DNA of 64,000 nucleotides from Dehalococcoidia bacterium (GCA_012959605.1 DUCU01000032.1:70455-134454), one strand, 5' to 3'. Counted from the first letter of the stretch, positions 49,537-58,410 are shown. Notes: generated by a model from the letters alone, not told the origin. Made by a program: numbers and translations.

Positions 49537-50750
49537 ACAGCCAGAACGCCTGCACCCAAATCGCAGGGTCCTTCATCGCCTTCTACATCCAACACGTAGA
49601 CGCGGTCGCCTGTGGGGGTGCGCCCGTTATTTCTCAGAGCCACTTTTCCCTTGGTGCCAGCCACAACCAGCCACTTTCCGTCCGGGGACCACGGAGAATG
49701 CGAGTAGGCATACTGATCAAAAAAACTGAGCATAATGAATACTTCAGATGATGGCTGGAAGCTGAACAATCGCTTGTTATCGGAGCCGTCGCTGGGAGAT
49801 ACCACCCACTCCAGTTCCTGTTCTTGGGCGTTCACCGATACCCAAGCCAGCTTGTCGCCAGCCGGGGACCAGAAAAACGCCCAGACCTCACTAGAGCCAG
49901 CACCAGAGGTTAACGTAGTTACCAGGCCACCGTCCAGAGGCACCAACATCAACCGGTCAAAGAGGGGGGCCCTGGGGTTCGACTGGTCGGCCACTGCCAA
50001 CTGTGTACCGTCCGGTGACCACATAAATGCGGCATTGGGTCCAACCTCAATCAATTTCTTGCCTTGATTGAGGTTGTTGGTGGCTGAGATGTAGAGTGCA
50101 ATCTCTGAGTCTCCTTCATCCACATAAGCCAGACTAGCGCCATCTGGCGAGATTGCCAAAGCACGAAAATTGCCCGGTGACCGGAACGACTCACGAGGAC
50201 CATCTTTCATCAGTGGTTTGGCCCAAATAATCTCCGGGCCAAGATGGATCGCCATCGCTTGAGCGTCGTTTGACCACTGGTAATACAGCGGTGCACCCCG
50301 ATCGATTACTCCAGGAGAGTTCCCGGTCACTCCATCCCACACGAAAAGGGAGAGACCTTCTGGAGTAGAAGCCAAGAAGGACAGTTGATCACCGGTTGGC
50401 GCCCAGTAGATGTAGTGCGGGGCACCCTCAGCAACCAGTCCAGCCAGACCGTTTTCATAAATTGTCTCGCTACGGCCGGTCATCGAGTCCATCACTTCTA
50501 CTGAGATGTCCGACCCATCTGTTTCGAGAGTAACTTTTGAAACAGCCAATTTAGTCCCGTCAGCAGACCAGGTTGGCCAGGTATAGTACTCATTCATTTG
50601 GAATGGCTGGGCCTGAATACCTCCGCCTGAACTCGGATCTGGAATGTCACTTTGAGCTTGACGGCTCCCAGTCAGCTGGGAGAGACCATTCCCGTCTGGG
50701 TCCACCGTAAATAGGTTGCCATTGGGACTAACGTACGCTATCCGGTTCAC
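49521..50750 (-). CDS. TolB/WD40-like beta-propeller protein
   Basis: Repeated WSPDGTQLAVAD / WSADGTKLAVS / SPDGASLAYVD; GTG start preceded in frame by TAG and a lipoprotein-like leader. Confidence 0.8.
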   Translation of the reverse strand: MNRIAYVSPNGNLFTVDPDGNGLSQLTGSRQAQSDIPDPSSGGGIQAQPFQMNEYYTWPTWSADGTKLAVSKVTLETDGSDISVEVMDSMTGRSETIYENGLAGLVAEGAPHYIYWAPTGDQLSFLASTPEGLSLFVWDGVTGNSPGVIDRGAPLYYQWSNDAQAMAIHLGPEIIWAKPLMKDGPRESFRSPGNFRALAISPDGASLAYVDEGDSEIALYISATNNLNQGKKLIEVGPNAAFMWSPDGTQLAVADQSNPRAPLFDRLMLVPLDGGLVTTLTSGAGSSEVWAFFWSPAGDKLAWVSVNAQEQELEWVVSPSDGSDNKRLFSFQPSSEVFIMLSFFDQYAYSHSPWSPDGKWLVVAGTKGKVALRNNGRTPTGDRVYVLDVEGDEGPCDLGAGVLAVWSWN

Positions 50751-51217
50751 CTAATCGATCTCTCCACCAGTTTTATTATCTAATTGCTCGGCAATTGTCG
50801 GCATTGGAACGCTAGTAGAGCCAGAGCAAGAAACAACCACTATTCCAAGCAGACCAGCTAGATAAATTAGATTAATTCTCGCATCAAGAATTTACGCCCA
50901 ATCCACTTCTACGTTACGACTAATTTAGGATAACACCACAGTTGTTGCGCTGTGGGCAACTATTTGGTTCAAGTGGATAACCAGAGACGATCCAGATTTT
51001 AACCTGGGATAAATCTGTTTGCCTTACTTTCATTCTCAAATTTAACAACCACGCGCCTTGATTCATTCTCAACTGTTTAAATGGTTATCAACATAGTTTA
51101 TTGACCACTCCATGTTAAAATACATCTACTCAACCATTTACCAGGCGCACCCATGCCTATCTATCAACTAATCCACTCTCTTATGACTATTACTGTTCTA
51201 CTAAATAAATAAATTCG

Positions 51218-52501
51218 ATGATTGATACAGTTAGATTAAATATCAACGCTGGATCCGGTGGAAACGGATGCAGCAGCTTTCTCCGCGAGAAATACCGACC
51301 AAAAGGTGGTCCCAATGGGGGCGATGGTGGGGATGGTGGAAGTGCGTATATTGTCGGTGATTCATCGATCAATACTTTGTTGCATATCAAGTTCAACAGT
51401 ACGATTTATGTCATTCATGGCGGACACGGCGGAGGCAAGAATAAGCGGGGTGCTAATGGTGATGACAAAAAGATAATGGTTCCAATGGGAACGGTTGTTT
51501 ACCGAATGTATCCGGATGGCGAAAAAGAATATGTTGACGATATTACCACTGAGAATCCCAGGCTTGTAGCTGTGGGTGGTCGCGGTGGTTGGGGTAATTC
51601 CAGATTCGCGAGTGCAACCAACCAGCAACCTGTTCTTGCCCAACGTGGTGAGAAGGGTGAGCGGGTAGTCCTGTTCCTGGAATTGAAGTTGTTGGCCGAT
51701 GTTGGTTTGCTGGCAAAGCCAAATGCAGGCAAGTCGACCTTAATATCAATGTGTTCAGCAGCGAAAGCCAAAGTAGCTGATTATCCCTTTACGACAGTGG
51801 AACCGATATTGGGTGTGGTGAAGGTTGGTCGGAACGACTTTGTTATGATGGAAGTGCCGGGACTGTTGGAAGGAGCACATGAAGGTATTGGGTTGGGTCA
51901 CGAATTTTTGAGACATGCAGAAAGAGCGCGACTTTACGTGCATATGCTGGACGGAATGTCTGAAGATCCGGTGGAGGACTACTTGATGATTAATCAGGAG
52001 TTGGAACAGTTCAACCCTGAGATGGCAAGTAAAAACCAGCTGGTTGTTGTTAACAAGCTTGATGTCACTGAGGTTCGAGAAACTCAGGAAGATCTTAAAG
52101 TTCGTTTGCTGCACGCGATTGGTAACAAGGGTTCCAGTGTGCAATTCATATCTGCTGCCACTGGTGAAGGGGTCGATAAATTGATGGGCAACATCCTGGG
52201 TGCGCTTAACGACCTCCCTAAGGAAGAACCTATAGAAGGCCCCCAAGTCGAACCGATGCGTTTTCGCCCACAGCGATCTTCAACCAAAGAGGCAGTTTGG
52301 AGGGATGCGCGCGGCGTGTACGTAGTAGAGTCAGAATCTATGGAACGTTTGACGGCCTACGCAGATACAAAGGATCAGCGGGTTTTATTGCAACTATGGC
52401 GGGAGATGCGACGCTCCGGCCTGGCCAACTCGCTGATTGACGCTGGGATTGAAGCTGGCGACACCATTCGGTTCGGCGAAGTTGAACTAACTTGGTTCTG
52501 A
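51218..52501 (+). CDS. obg: GTPase Obg
   Basis: AGSGGNGCSSFLREKYRPKGGPNGGDGGDGG; PNAGKST; PGLLEGAHEGIGLGHEFLRH; NKLD; C-terminal OCT-like domain. Confidence 0.93.
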   Translation: MIDTVRLNINAGSGGNGCSSFLREKYRPKGGPNGGDGGDGGSAYIVGDSSINTLLHIKFNSTIYVIHGGHGGGKNKRGANGDDKKIMVPMGTVVYRMYPDGEKEYVDDITTENPRLVAVGGRGGWGNSRFASATNQQPVLAQRGEKGERVVLFLELKLLADVGLLAKPNAGKSTLISMCSAAKAKVADYPFTTVEPILGVVKVGRNDFVMMEVPGLLEGAHEGIGLGHEFLRHAERARLYVHMLDGMSEDPVEDYLMINQELEQFNPEMASKNQLVVVNKLDVTEVRETQEDLKVRLLHAIGNKGSSVQFISAATGEGVDKLMGNILGALNDLPKEEPIEGPQVEPMRFRPQRSSTKEAVWRDARGVYVVESESMERLTAYADTKDQRVLLQLWREMRRSGLANSLIDAGIEAGDTIRFGEVELTWF

Positions 52502-52514
52502 GCGCCCGCTAGCC

Positions 52515-53141
52515 GTGAATATCGGCATTCTCGGCGGAACGTTTGACCCGATTCATCTAGGGCATCTGGGTATTGCTAATGTCGCCAAGGACCAAGCATC
52601 GCTAGATCGCGTGCTATTTATCCCCGCCGGCCATCCTAGACTGAAACAAGCAGAACCCTTGGCAATCGTGGAACATCGTCTGGAGATGGTCCGGTTGGCA
52701 GTCTCTGATACCGCAGGTTTTGAGGTCTGTGACATTGAAGCCCACGGCCCTGGCCCCACGTATAGCGTCGACACTTTAGTAGAACTTTCGGCCAATTTGG
52801 GACCGTCAGCGAGTTTGTTCTTCATCCTGGGTATGGACGTGCTGGGTCAGTTGCACCGTTGGAAGGATCCGGAGCGGGTGTTGGCCCTCTGCCAATTGTT
52901 GGTATTGGACCGTCCCGGAGAGGAGGATTTTGATTGGGATGAGTTCTACCAACGCATGCCAGAAGCCAAAGGGCGAATCCAGGTAGTTAATGCACCGCTG
53001 TTCGATGTCAGCGCTACCACACTAAGACAAAAAGCTGCTACGAACGATTCGCTGGTTGGGCTGGTGCCGGACGCAGTTGACGAGTATATTCGCAAGCAGA
53101 AACTTTATCTGACTGCAGGGGAAGGGAGGACGGCGAGTTGA
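52515..53141 (+). CDS. nadD: Nicotinate-nucleotide adenylyltransferase
   Basis: NIGILGGTFDPIHLGHLGIA; FILGMDVLGQLHRWKDPERVL; DVSATTLR; GTG start. Confidence 0.93.
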   Translation: MNIGILGGTFDPIHLGHLGIANVAKDQASLDRVLFIPAGHPRLKQAEPLAIVEHRLEMVRLAVSDTAGFEVCDIEAHGPGPTYSVDTLVELSANLGPSASLFFILGMDVLGQLHRWKDPERVLALCQLLVLDRPGEEDFDWDEFYQRMPEAKGRIQVVNAPLFDVSATTLRQKAATNDSLVGLVPDAVDEYIRKQKLYLTAGEGRTAS

Positions 53142-53701
53142 GCGAAACAGTTGACCGACTCTTGGAATTGGCGTTGGACCGTGGCGCGATTAAATACGGC
53201 GATTTCACCCTCACATCTGGGAAAAAGAGCAGTTATTACTTTGACGGCAGACTGCTTAGCCTGGATCCGGAGGGAGCTCATCTGATTTCCCAAGCCCTAC
53301 TTCCCTTGTTGCAGCACGCTGGGGCGGCAGCCATTGGCGGAACAACGTTGGGGGCTGATCCCATCGTGACTGCAGTGGCGTTAGCCAGCCACCTGGCCGG
53401 TGGTTCGATTCCGGCATTCATCGTGCGGAAAGAGAGCAAAGACCACGGCATGAAACAGAACATCGAGGGGCCGTTGGTGGCCGGCAGCAAGGTTGCCATC
53501 GTAGACGACGTTTGCACCACCGGTGGTTCGCTTTTCCACGCGATTGAAGCTGCTGAGGCAGCGGGCTGCACCGTGGTGAAAGTGGTCTCGCTTCTGGATC
53601 GAAATGAAGGTGGTTCTGAGGAGATGCGGAAACGCGGGTACGACTTCTCGGCCCTGTTATCCGCAACAGCAGACGGCAAGATAGAGCCTTCAACTGATTA
53701 A
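53138..53701 (+). CDS. pyrE: Orotate phosphoribosyltransferase
   Basis: GDFTLTSGKKSSYYFDGRLLSLDPEG; VAIVDDVCTTGGSLFHAIEAAEAAG PRPP loop; TTG start. Confidence 0.92.
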   Translation: MSETVDRLLELALDRGAIKYGDFTLTSGKKSSYYFDGRLLSLDPEGAHLISQALLPLLQHAGAAAIGGTTLGADPIVTAVALASHLAGGSIPAFIVRKESKDHGMKQNIEGPLVAGSKVAIVDDVCTTGGSLFHAIEAAEAAGCTVVKVVSLLDRNEGGSEEMRKRGYDFSALLSATADGKIEPSTD

Positions 53702-53705
53702 ATAA

Positions 53706-54773
53706 TCAGTCTTTGGCCGGGCCGTAGGGTTGGGCAAAGGCCAGAATCTCCGCTGAGCCAGTTTCTGACCCTGTTATGTTCAGTTGGGTTCCAGGGACTG
53801 CCATCGCCGCTTTAACGTAGCCCAGGCCCTTCAAAACTCCGTCTGTGGCCTCTGGAGCAACGGACGTAACCGTTCCCACGGGCTGTCCGTCTTGCATTAG
53901 CTCATCCCCCGGATTTGCTGTAGTGTCGAAACGCAGGGAGACCAAGTACTTCTGAATCTTCTTGTAGCTATCCAGCCGGGCGATGACCTCCTGCCCAATA
54001 TAGCAACCCTTGGTGAAGTCCACGGACCCAATCAGCCCGGCTTCCAACGGATTGAAAGGCTCACCAAGCTCCGGGCCGAACTCGGGTACTGCAAAGTTAA
54101 CCCGCACCGCGTCTATGGCGATTGCACCGACTGGAGTTGCGCCAATCTCTGTTAGGTGCTGCCATACTCCGGATGCGGCGTCCGGCTCGGTGATTAACCA
54201 ATACCGAGACAAGGTACCGAGAGGCTGCTCAATGGCCAGCACATCGAGACCGCCTAAGTTCAAAGATTGAATCGTGAGCTGGTCTGGAGAGATAGGCTTC
54301 GGGGCCGCTGTTAAGCCCAAAAGGTTACCTGCGCCCGGGCCAATCAATGCCAGCATGGTGGTTTCGTACGAAACGTCATTTATGACCAAGTCTTCCATGA
54401 TGGTGTATTTATCTAGCCAATCAATCACTGCCTGCTGACGGCCGGGGCTAGTCAACAGAATCACATGATCGCCCTGGTTCACAACTCCCAATACATCAAT
54501 GATGCGGCCTCGGTCGGTTGTGAGGACAGTGACCGCGCCCTCGCCTGCGCTAAGGTCCACAACTTTGTTGGTGGACATGCGGTTCAGCAGGTCCAAACCA
54601 TCTTCACCGGTGGCTTTTAAACGGCCCATGTATGAGGCGTCATGGATGGCCACAGTTGTGGTGGCGGCAGAGTATTCGGCGACGAAGTCAGAGTAGACGG
54701 CGGGCAGTTGAAAGCCGTGCCGCTCAACAAAGATGGCTGCGCCGGTCTGGAACGATGATTCTTGCAAGGCCAT
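53706..54773 (-). CDS. GcvT-like folate-binding protein (YgfZ family)
   Basis: LKATGEDGLDLLNRMSTNKV; FTKGCYIGQEVIARLDSY (K-G-C-Y-x-G-Q-E). Confidence 0.9.
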   Translation of the reverse strand: MALQESSFQTGAAIFVERHGFQLPAVYSDFVAEYSAATTTVAIHDASYMGRLKATGEDGLDLLNRMSTNKVVDLSAGEGAVTVLTTDRGRIIDVLGVVNQGDHVILLTSPGRQQAVIDWLDKYTIMEDLVINDVSYETTMLALIGPGAGNLLGLTAAPKPISPDQLTIQSLNLGGLDVLAIEQPLGTLSRYWLITEPDAASGVWQHLTEIGATPVGAIAIDAVRVNFAVPEFGPELGEPFNPLEAGLIGSVDFTKGCYIGQEVIARLDSYKKIQKYLVSLRFDTTANPGDELMQDGQPVGTVTSVAPEATDGVLKGLGYVKAAMAVPGTQLNITGSETGSAEILAFAQPYGPAKD

Positions 54774-54828
54774 CGGTTACTTTCCCTTAGGGTTCATTTC
54801 GATTTGTGAAAAATTGGGCTGTAATAAA

Positions 54829-54863
54829 CAAGCGCCGCTTTTGCTTCGGCAAAGCGGCGCTTG
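54829..54863 (-). terminator. Rho-independent terminator of the erpA-like gene
   Basis: 13-bp stem CAAGCGCCGCTTT/AAAGCGGCGCTTG with TTTATTA on the minus strand. Confidence 0.8.
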
Positions 54864-54890
54864 TGGTTTCCTGGTTAGGTGCGGAGCGTA

Positions 54891-55253
54891 CTAGACACTA
54901 AATGAAGTGCCGCAGCCGCAGGCTTTCGTAGCGTTGGGGTTCTGAAAGACGAAACCCTTGCCGTTCAAGCCATCGGAGAAGTCTAGTTCGGTGCCTACCA
55001 AGTAGATGTAGCTCTTCTTATCGACGATGACTTTGACGCCGTGCTGCTCGACAACTTTGTCGGCGTCGGTAAAGGTCGCGCCATCAGTAATCTTCAGGTC
55101 ATAGGTTAGACCAGAGCAACCACCGCCTTTGACGGCAACTTGGATGCCTACGTCATCGTTAATGCCGTCTTTCTCGGCAAAGTATTTAATCTTTTCGGCC
55201 GCTTTCTCAGAAATCGCGACTGTTAGTTCCACGCCATTCTGCGTTATGGGCAT
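54891..55253 (-). CDS. erpA: Iron-sulfur cluster insertion protein (HesB/IscA/ErpA family)
   Basis: VKGGGCSGLTYDL, NPNATKACGCGTSF three-Cys pattern. Confidence 0.9.
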   Translation of the reverse strand: MPITQNGVELTVAISEKAAEKIKYFAEKDGINDDVGIQVAVKGGGCSGLTYDLKITDGATFTDADKVVEQHGVKVIVDKKSYIYLVGTELDFSDGLNGKGFVFQNPNATKACGCGTSFSV

Positions 55254-55394
55254 ATTATTCTCCCCGGCGATTTAGTGGCGCTGTTTGGGGTCAGTTTCAA
55301 TCGGCAGCTCCAATAAGGAGCGTAGACGGCTATTGTAGGGGTTGGTATCTCGCTCAGTCAAGAATGTGAGCCTAGGTTCCGTATTAATACAGGC

Positions 55395-56342
55395 TTAGCT
55401 GATAAGTTGCTGCAGTGCGTCGGCACCCAGGTACTGGTCTAACAAACCAGTGAAGTGGTTTGCTTTGGTGATTGTGCGGGCGTCGGTTCGGTCCAGCAGT
55501 CCGGCCAATGACTCAGCTGTGTCCATTGTGTTGGTGCGCACCTGAATCAGTGGCACCTCCCGTTTCAGGGCTTCGGCTTTAATGTACTCGGTGGGTTCGC
55601 CGGGTCCGGTCAATACGATACAGCAGGTTTTGTCACACATGGAGGCCATCTGGATGTCTGGGCGTTCCACGCGGGTTATCACGGCTTGGTTGGGGTAGCG
55701 GTCAAAGTAGGTGGGGCCTTCATCCATGATGTTGCCGCCAATCATGAATCGTTCTACTGGAACGTCGGCATGCACCGGGTCCAGCACCCATTGTCCGCCC
55801 AGGTGGTTCGCCAGTTGTTCTATAGTCACAGTTAGCATTCCGCGACTTTCGGGTATCACGGCAACCGGCAGGGCTTGTCCGGCCAGGTCACGGGCAGCTT
55901 CGTTGCGGCGGTGAATAGGTGTTGCATTGACGATAATCCCAGCGAGCAAAGGCCCGGCTTGGGAGACTGAGTCAGAGATGAAAGCTTGCTGGGAGTATCT
56001 GTGTACCAGCACAACTTTGCCGCCGATATCTAGGGGTGTGGCAGCGTCGGGACCTTCAACGATTACCAGATCAACCTCGGATTGAAGGCTGGCAATGGCT
56101 GCCTGGGTGTTCGCTAAGTCGTGAGCGTCGATTGGCTTACCCGGAGTTGGCACCGATGGTCCACCATGAGATTGGAGTAACAAGCCGATGAAAGCGGCAT
56201 CTGCGTCCAAGCCCGGCGCGTCGGAGAACGCCTTATAGTAGGCAGCCTTCTTCCCAGCGGCGTTGGCTGCTACCAGCAACGCTGCTGCCAGGCTGGTCTT
56301 GCCAGCGCCAGACTGATTTCCCACTATCTGAAGGACGGCCAC
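55395..56342 (-). CDS. BioD-like P-loop / DRTGG domain protein
   Basis: GNQSGAGKTSLAAALL P-loop; MIGGNIMDEGPTYFDRYPNQAVITRVERPDIQMASM DRTGG-like. Confidence 0.75.
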   Translation of the reverse strand: MAVLQIVGNQSGAGKTSLAAALLVAANAAGKKAAYYKAFSDAPGLDADAAFIGLLLQSHGGPSVPTPGKPIDAHDLANTQAAIASLQSEVDLVIVEGPDAATPLDIGGKVVLVHRYSQQAFISDSVSQAGPLLAGIIVNATPIHRRNEAARDLAGQALPVAVIPESRGMLTVTIEQLANHLGGQWVLDPVHADVPVERFMIGGNIMDEGPTYFDRYPNQAVITRVERPDIQMASMCDKTCCIVLTGPGEPTEYIKAEALKREVPLIQVRTNTMDTAESLAGLLDRTDARTITKANHFTGLLDQYLGADALQQLIS

Positions 56343-56427
56343 AGAGTCTCCTTGATGCTTTACTGCCAGGTGTTTCTAGCCGAAATAATTCTAGCATAGT
56401 GGCCGTTTGCCACCGGCGAAGGGGATG

Positions 56428-57129
56428 CTACTCGTTCACGTCTTTGGGGCCGGTGTTCTCGGGGTCGAAATTATCCGGGAAAGTAGTGGTGTTGTCCCAC
56501 TTGGCTAGATTGAAGTCAGACCGGTGTAGGCTGGCCTGGGTGAAGCTGGCGCCGCGGAGGTCGGTGGCGACCCACATGGAGTCGCGGATCATAGCCAAGT
56601 GGAAGTCTGCGCCGACCATGTTGGCTCGGCTGAGGTCCGCTCCATTCATCATGGAAGAGTGGAAGCGTGTGTTGGTCATGTTGGTGTTTCTGAGGTCGGC
56701 CTCAATCATGTTGGACTGACTGAAATCGGCGTTGGTCAGGTCGGCCCCGATCAGGTTGACTCGATTCATGCGGCAACCCTTGACCTCAGCGCCCTTCATG
56801 CTGGCGCCTTTCATGTCGGTCCAGAAGAAATTTACGTTGTTTACGGTAGCACCAGACAGGTCAACGCCGGCCATGCCAGCTTGGCCAAAGTCTGCTTCGC
56901 TCAGGTCGGCGCCCGTGAGGTCTGAACCAGCCAGATTGGCCTTGCTTAGTCGGGCTTTGGTCAGATTTGCGCCCTTGAGGTTAGCTTCGTGGATCTTGGT
57001 TCCGGCTAGGTTTACGCCACTGAGATCGGCTCCTTCCAGGTCCAATTTCACATCGGGGTTGTTTTCTCGCCAGGAGTCCAGGGCATCCGGGCCGCTGGAG
57101 GCCAGTTTTACATGTTCTTGGTTAGCCAA
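56428..57129 (-). CDS. Pentapeptide repeat protein
   Basis: A(D/N)LxxA pentapeptide series (ANLKGANLTKARLSKANLAGSDLTGADLSEADF...). Confidence 0.92.
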   Translation of the reverse strand: MANQEHVKLASSGPDALDSWRENNPDVKLDLEGADLSGVNLAGTKIHEANLKGANLTKARLSKANLAGSDLTGADLSEADFGQAGMAGVDLSGATVNNVNFFWTDMKGASMKGAEVKGCRMNRVNLIGADLTNADFSQSNMIEADLRNTNMTNTRFHSSMMNGADLSRANMVGADFHLAMIRDSMWVATDLRGASFTQASLHRSDFNLAKWDNTTTFPDNFDPENTGPKDVNE

Positions 57130-57183
57130 AGTGTCGTACTCCGTTTACTGATCGTGGGGCTGAGCAGTTTGTTCACAAAAACA

Positions 57184-57208
57184 CAGCCCAGGATTTGCTC
57201 CCAGGCTG
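57184..57208 (-). terminator. Terminator after the SelW-like gene
   Basis: Minus strand CAGCCTGGGA-GCAAA-TCCTGGGCTG (10 pairs incl. two G-U), then TGTTTTT. Confidence 0.6.
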
Positions 57209-57240
57209 CGTAGTCCGGGCCATCGAGTTGGTTAGGGAAT

Positions 57241-57525
57241 TTAGGCTTCTTCAACCTCGAAAATTCTCTCGGCGATGGCCATTTTCAGTTCGTTGACCTT
57301 GCTCAAGTCGGGAAATGCTCCGGCTTCTTTTCGGTCGAAGATCTTTTCGCCATCCAGGAACACTTCCAGGCGTCCTTTATCTGAGGGAGTCATAGTGATG
57401 GCCACATCACCCGGTGCGTCGGACTTGAAGAATTCGTTCGCCAACCACGTGGCGACTGGGAAGTAGCCTCAAGCTACACAATAGATGATTTCAGCTTGTA
57501 CTTTTCCGTGTTCTGACCCTGCCAT
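57241..57525 (-). CDS. Rdx/SelW-like selenoprotein with in-frame UGA (Sec) in CVAU motif
   Basis: MAGSEHGKVQAEIIYCVA[U]GYFPVATWLANEFFKSDAPGDVAITMTPSDKGRLEVFLDGEKIFDRKEAGAFPDLSKVNELKMAIAERIFEVEEA; TGA at 57471-57469; the ORF track lists only the part after the TGA. Confidence 0.82.
57438..57455 (-). promoter_or_regulatory. Putative bacterial SECIS hairpin
   Basis: TCGCCA-CGTGGT-TGGCGA: 6-bp stem, 6-nt G-containing loop, starting 13 nt after the UGA. Confidence 0.55.
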
Positions 57526-57577
57526 TTGATCCTCCAATGTGTTGGTTCGCCGCCGGGTATATTCGAAGTATTAAATG

Positions 57578-58003
57578 TTAATTGATGACTGCAGTGCCGA
57601 TACCAACCGCAGTCCGGTTGCCATCCTGGTTATCGCAAAAGAGGTCAACGGATACTCTCGTGCCATTTGCAGTGTCTTCTGAACCGCTGACGGCTCCGGT
57701 GACGGTGATGGTATCGCCAGCCTTAACTGGCCTGAGGAATTTCAGGTTTACAGTGCCAGTGTGGTTGAAAACATCAGGTCCGAAGAATTTTCGCAAGCAC
57801 TCAGTGGCAAATGTAATCGACATGCGGCCTGAGGCTAGCGTGTAGGTGGTACCCAGCCGCTTGGCTGCCAACTCGGGGTTGTTGTGGATATTCTCCAAGT
57901 TTAGAATCCCAGTGGATTCAAACCCAAGAATAGATTTTTCCGTGATTTCTTTGGCGACGGAAGGAATCGTTTGCCCAGGTTCTATTTCTGTTCTGGATGC
58001 CAT
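57578..58003 (-). CDS. MaoC-like dehydratase
   Basis: LRKFFGPDVFNHTGTVNLKFLRPVKAGDTITVTGAVSG hotdog pattern. Confidence 0.75.
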   Translation of the reverse strand: MASRTEIEPGQTIPSVAKEITEKSILGFESTGILNLENIHNNPELAAKRLGTTYTLASGRMSITFATECLRKFFGPDVFNHTGTVNLKFLRPVKAGDTITVTGAVSGSEDTANGTRVSVDLFCDNQDGNRTAVGIGTAVIN

Positions 58004-58410
58004 TTTTTCCCCAACTCATCAGGCTTCTTTAGTTGATAGGTACTAAGTTTTTCGAGCATGCGACCGTCTTCATCGATGGCGGTCGCTTCAATGACGATGT
58101 AGGGTTTATCCCGGCGCAGGTATTTATCCGCGATGCGGCCGGTGACGATGATCTTCTTTCCGACCACCGGTGGGTTGAAAAACTCCACTTCGTTCCCGGC
58201 GTTCACGGTGCCTATGGGATCGGTATAGACCATGGCAAAGGCGGTGGCGTCGTGCTTCACGCCCAGGGTCGGAAATGACGCTTCCAGGTCGTCCACGGAG
58301 GCGCGGAAAGCATCCACCATCTCTTGGGTCAGAATGTATTCGTAAGACCCCAGTTCCTCGCCAATGACAACCTTGTCATAGCTAAATACTTTAAGTTCTG
58401 TATCGGCCAT
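57982..58410 (-). CDS. MaoC N-terminal-like hotdog protein
   Basis: GSYEYILTQEMVDAFRASV...EFFNPPVVGKKIIVTGRIADKYLRRDKPYIVIEATAIDEDG; overlaps the downstream MaoC gene. Confidence 0.7.
   Translation of the reverse strand: MADTELKVFSYDKVVIGEELGSYEYILTQEMVDAFRASVDDLEASFPTLGVKHDATAFAMVYTDPIGTVNAGNEVEFFNPPVVGKKIIVTGRIADKYLRRDKPYIVIEATAIDEDGRMLEKLSTYQLKKPDELGKKWHPEQK

Noticed and set aside
56428-57129. Short periodic repeat that could look like a tandem-repeat or CRISPR-like array
   Set aside because: The periodicity is the A(D/N)LxxA pentapeptide code in a single ORF; there are no spacers.
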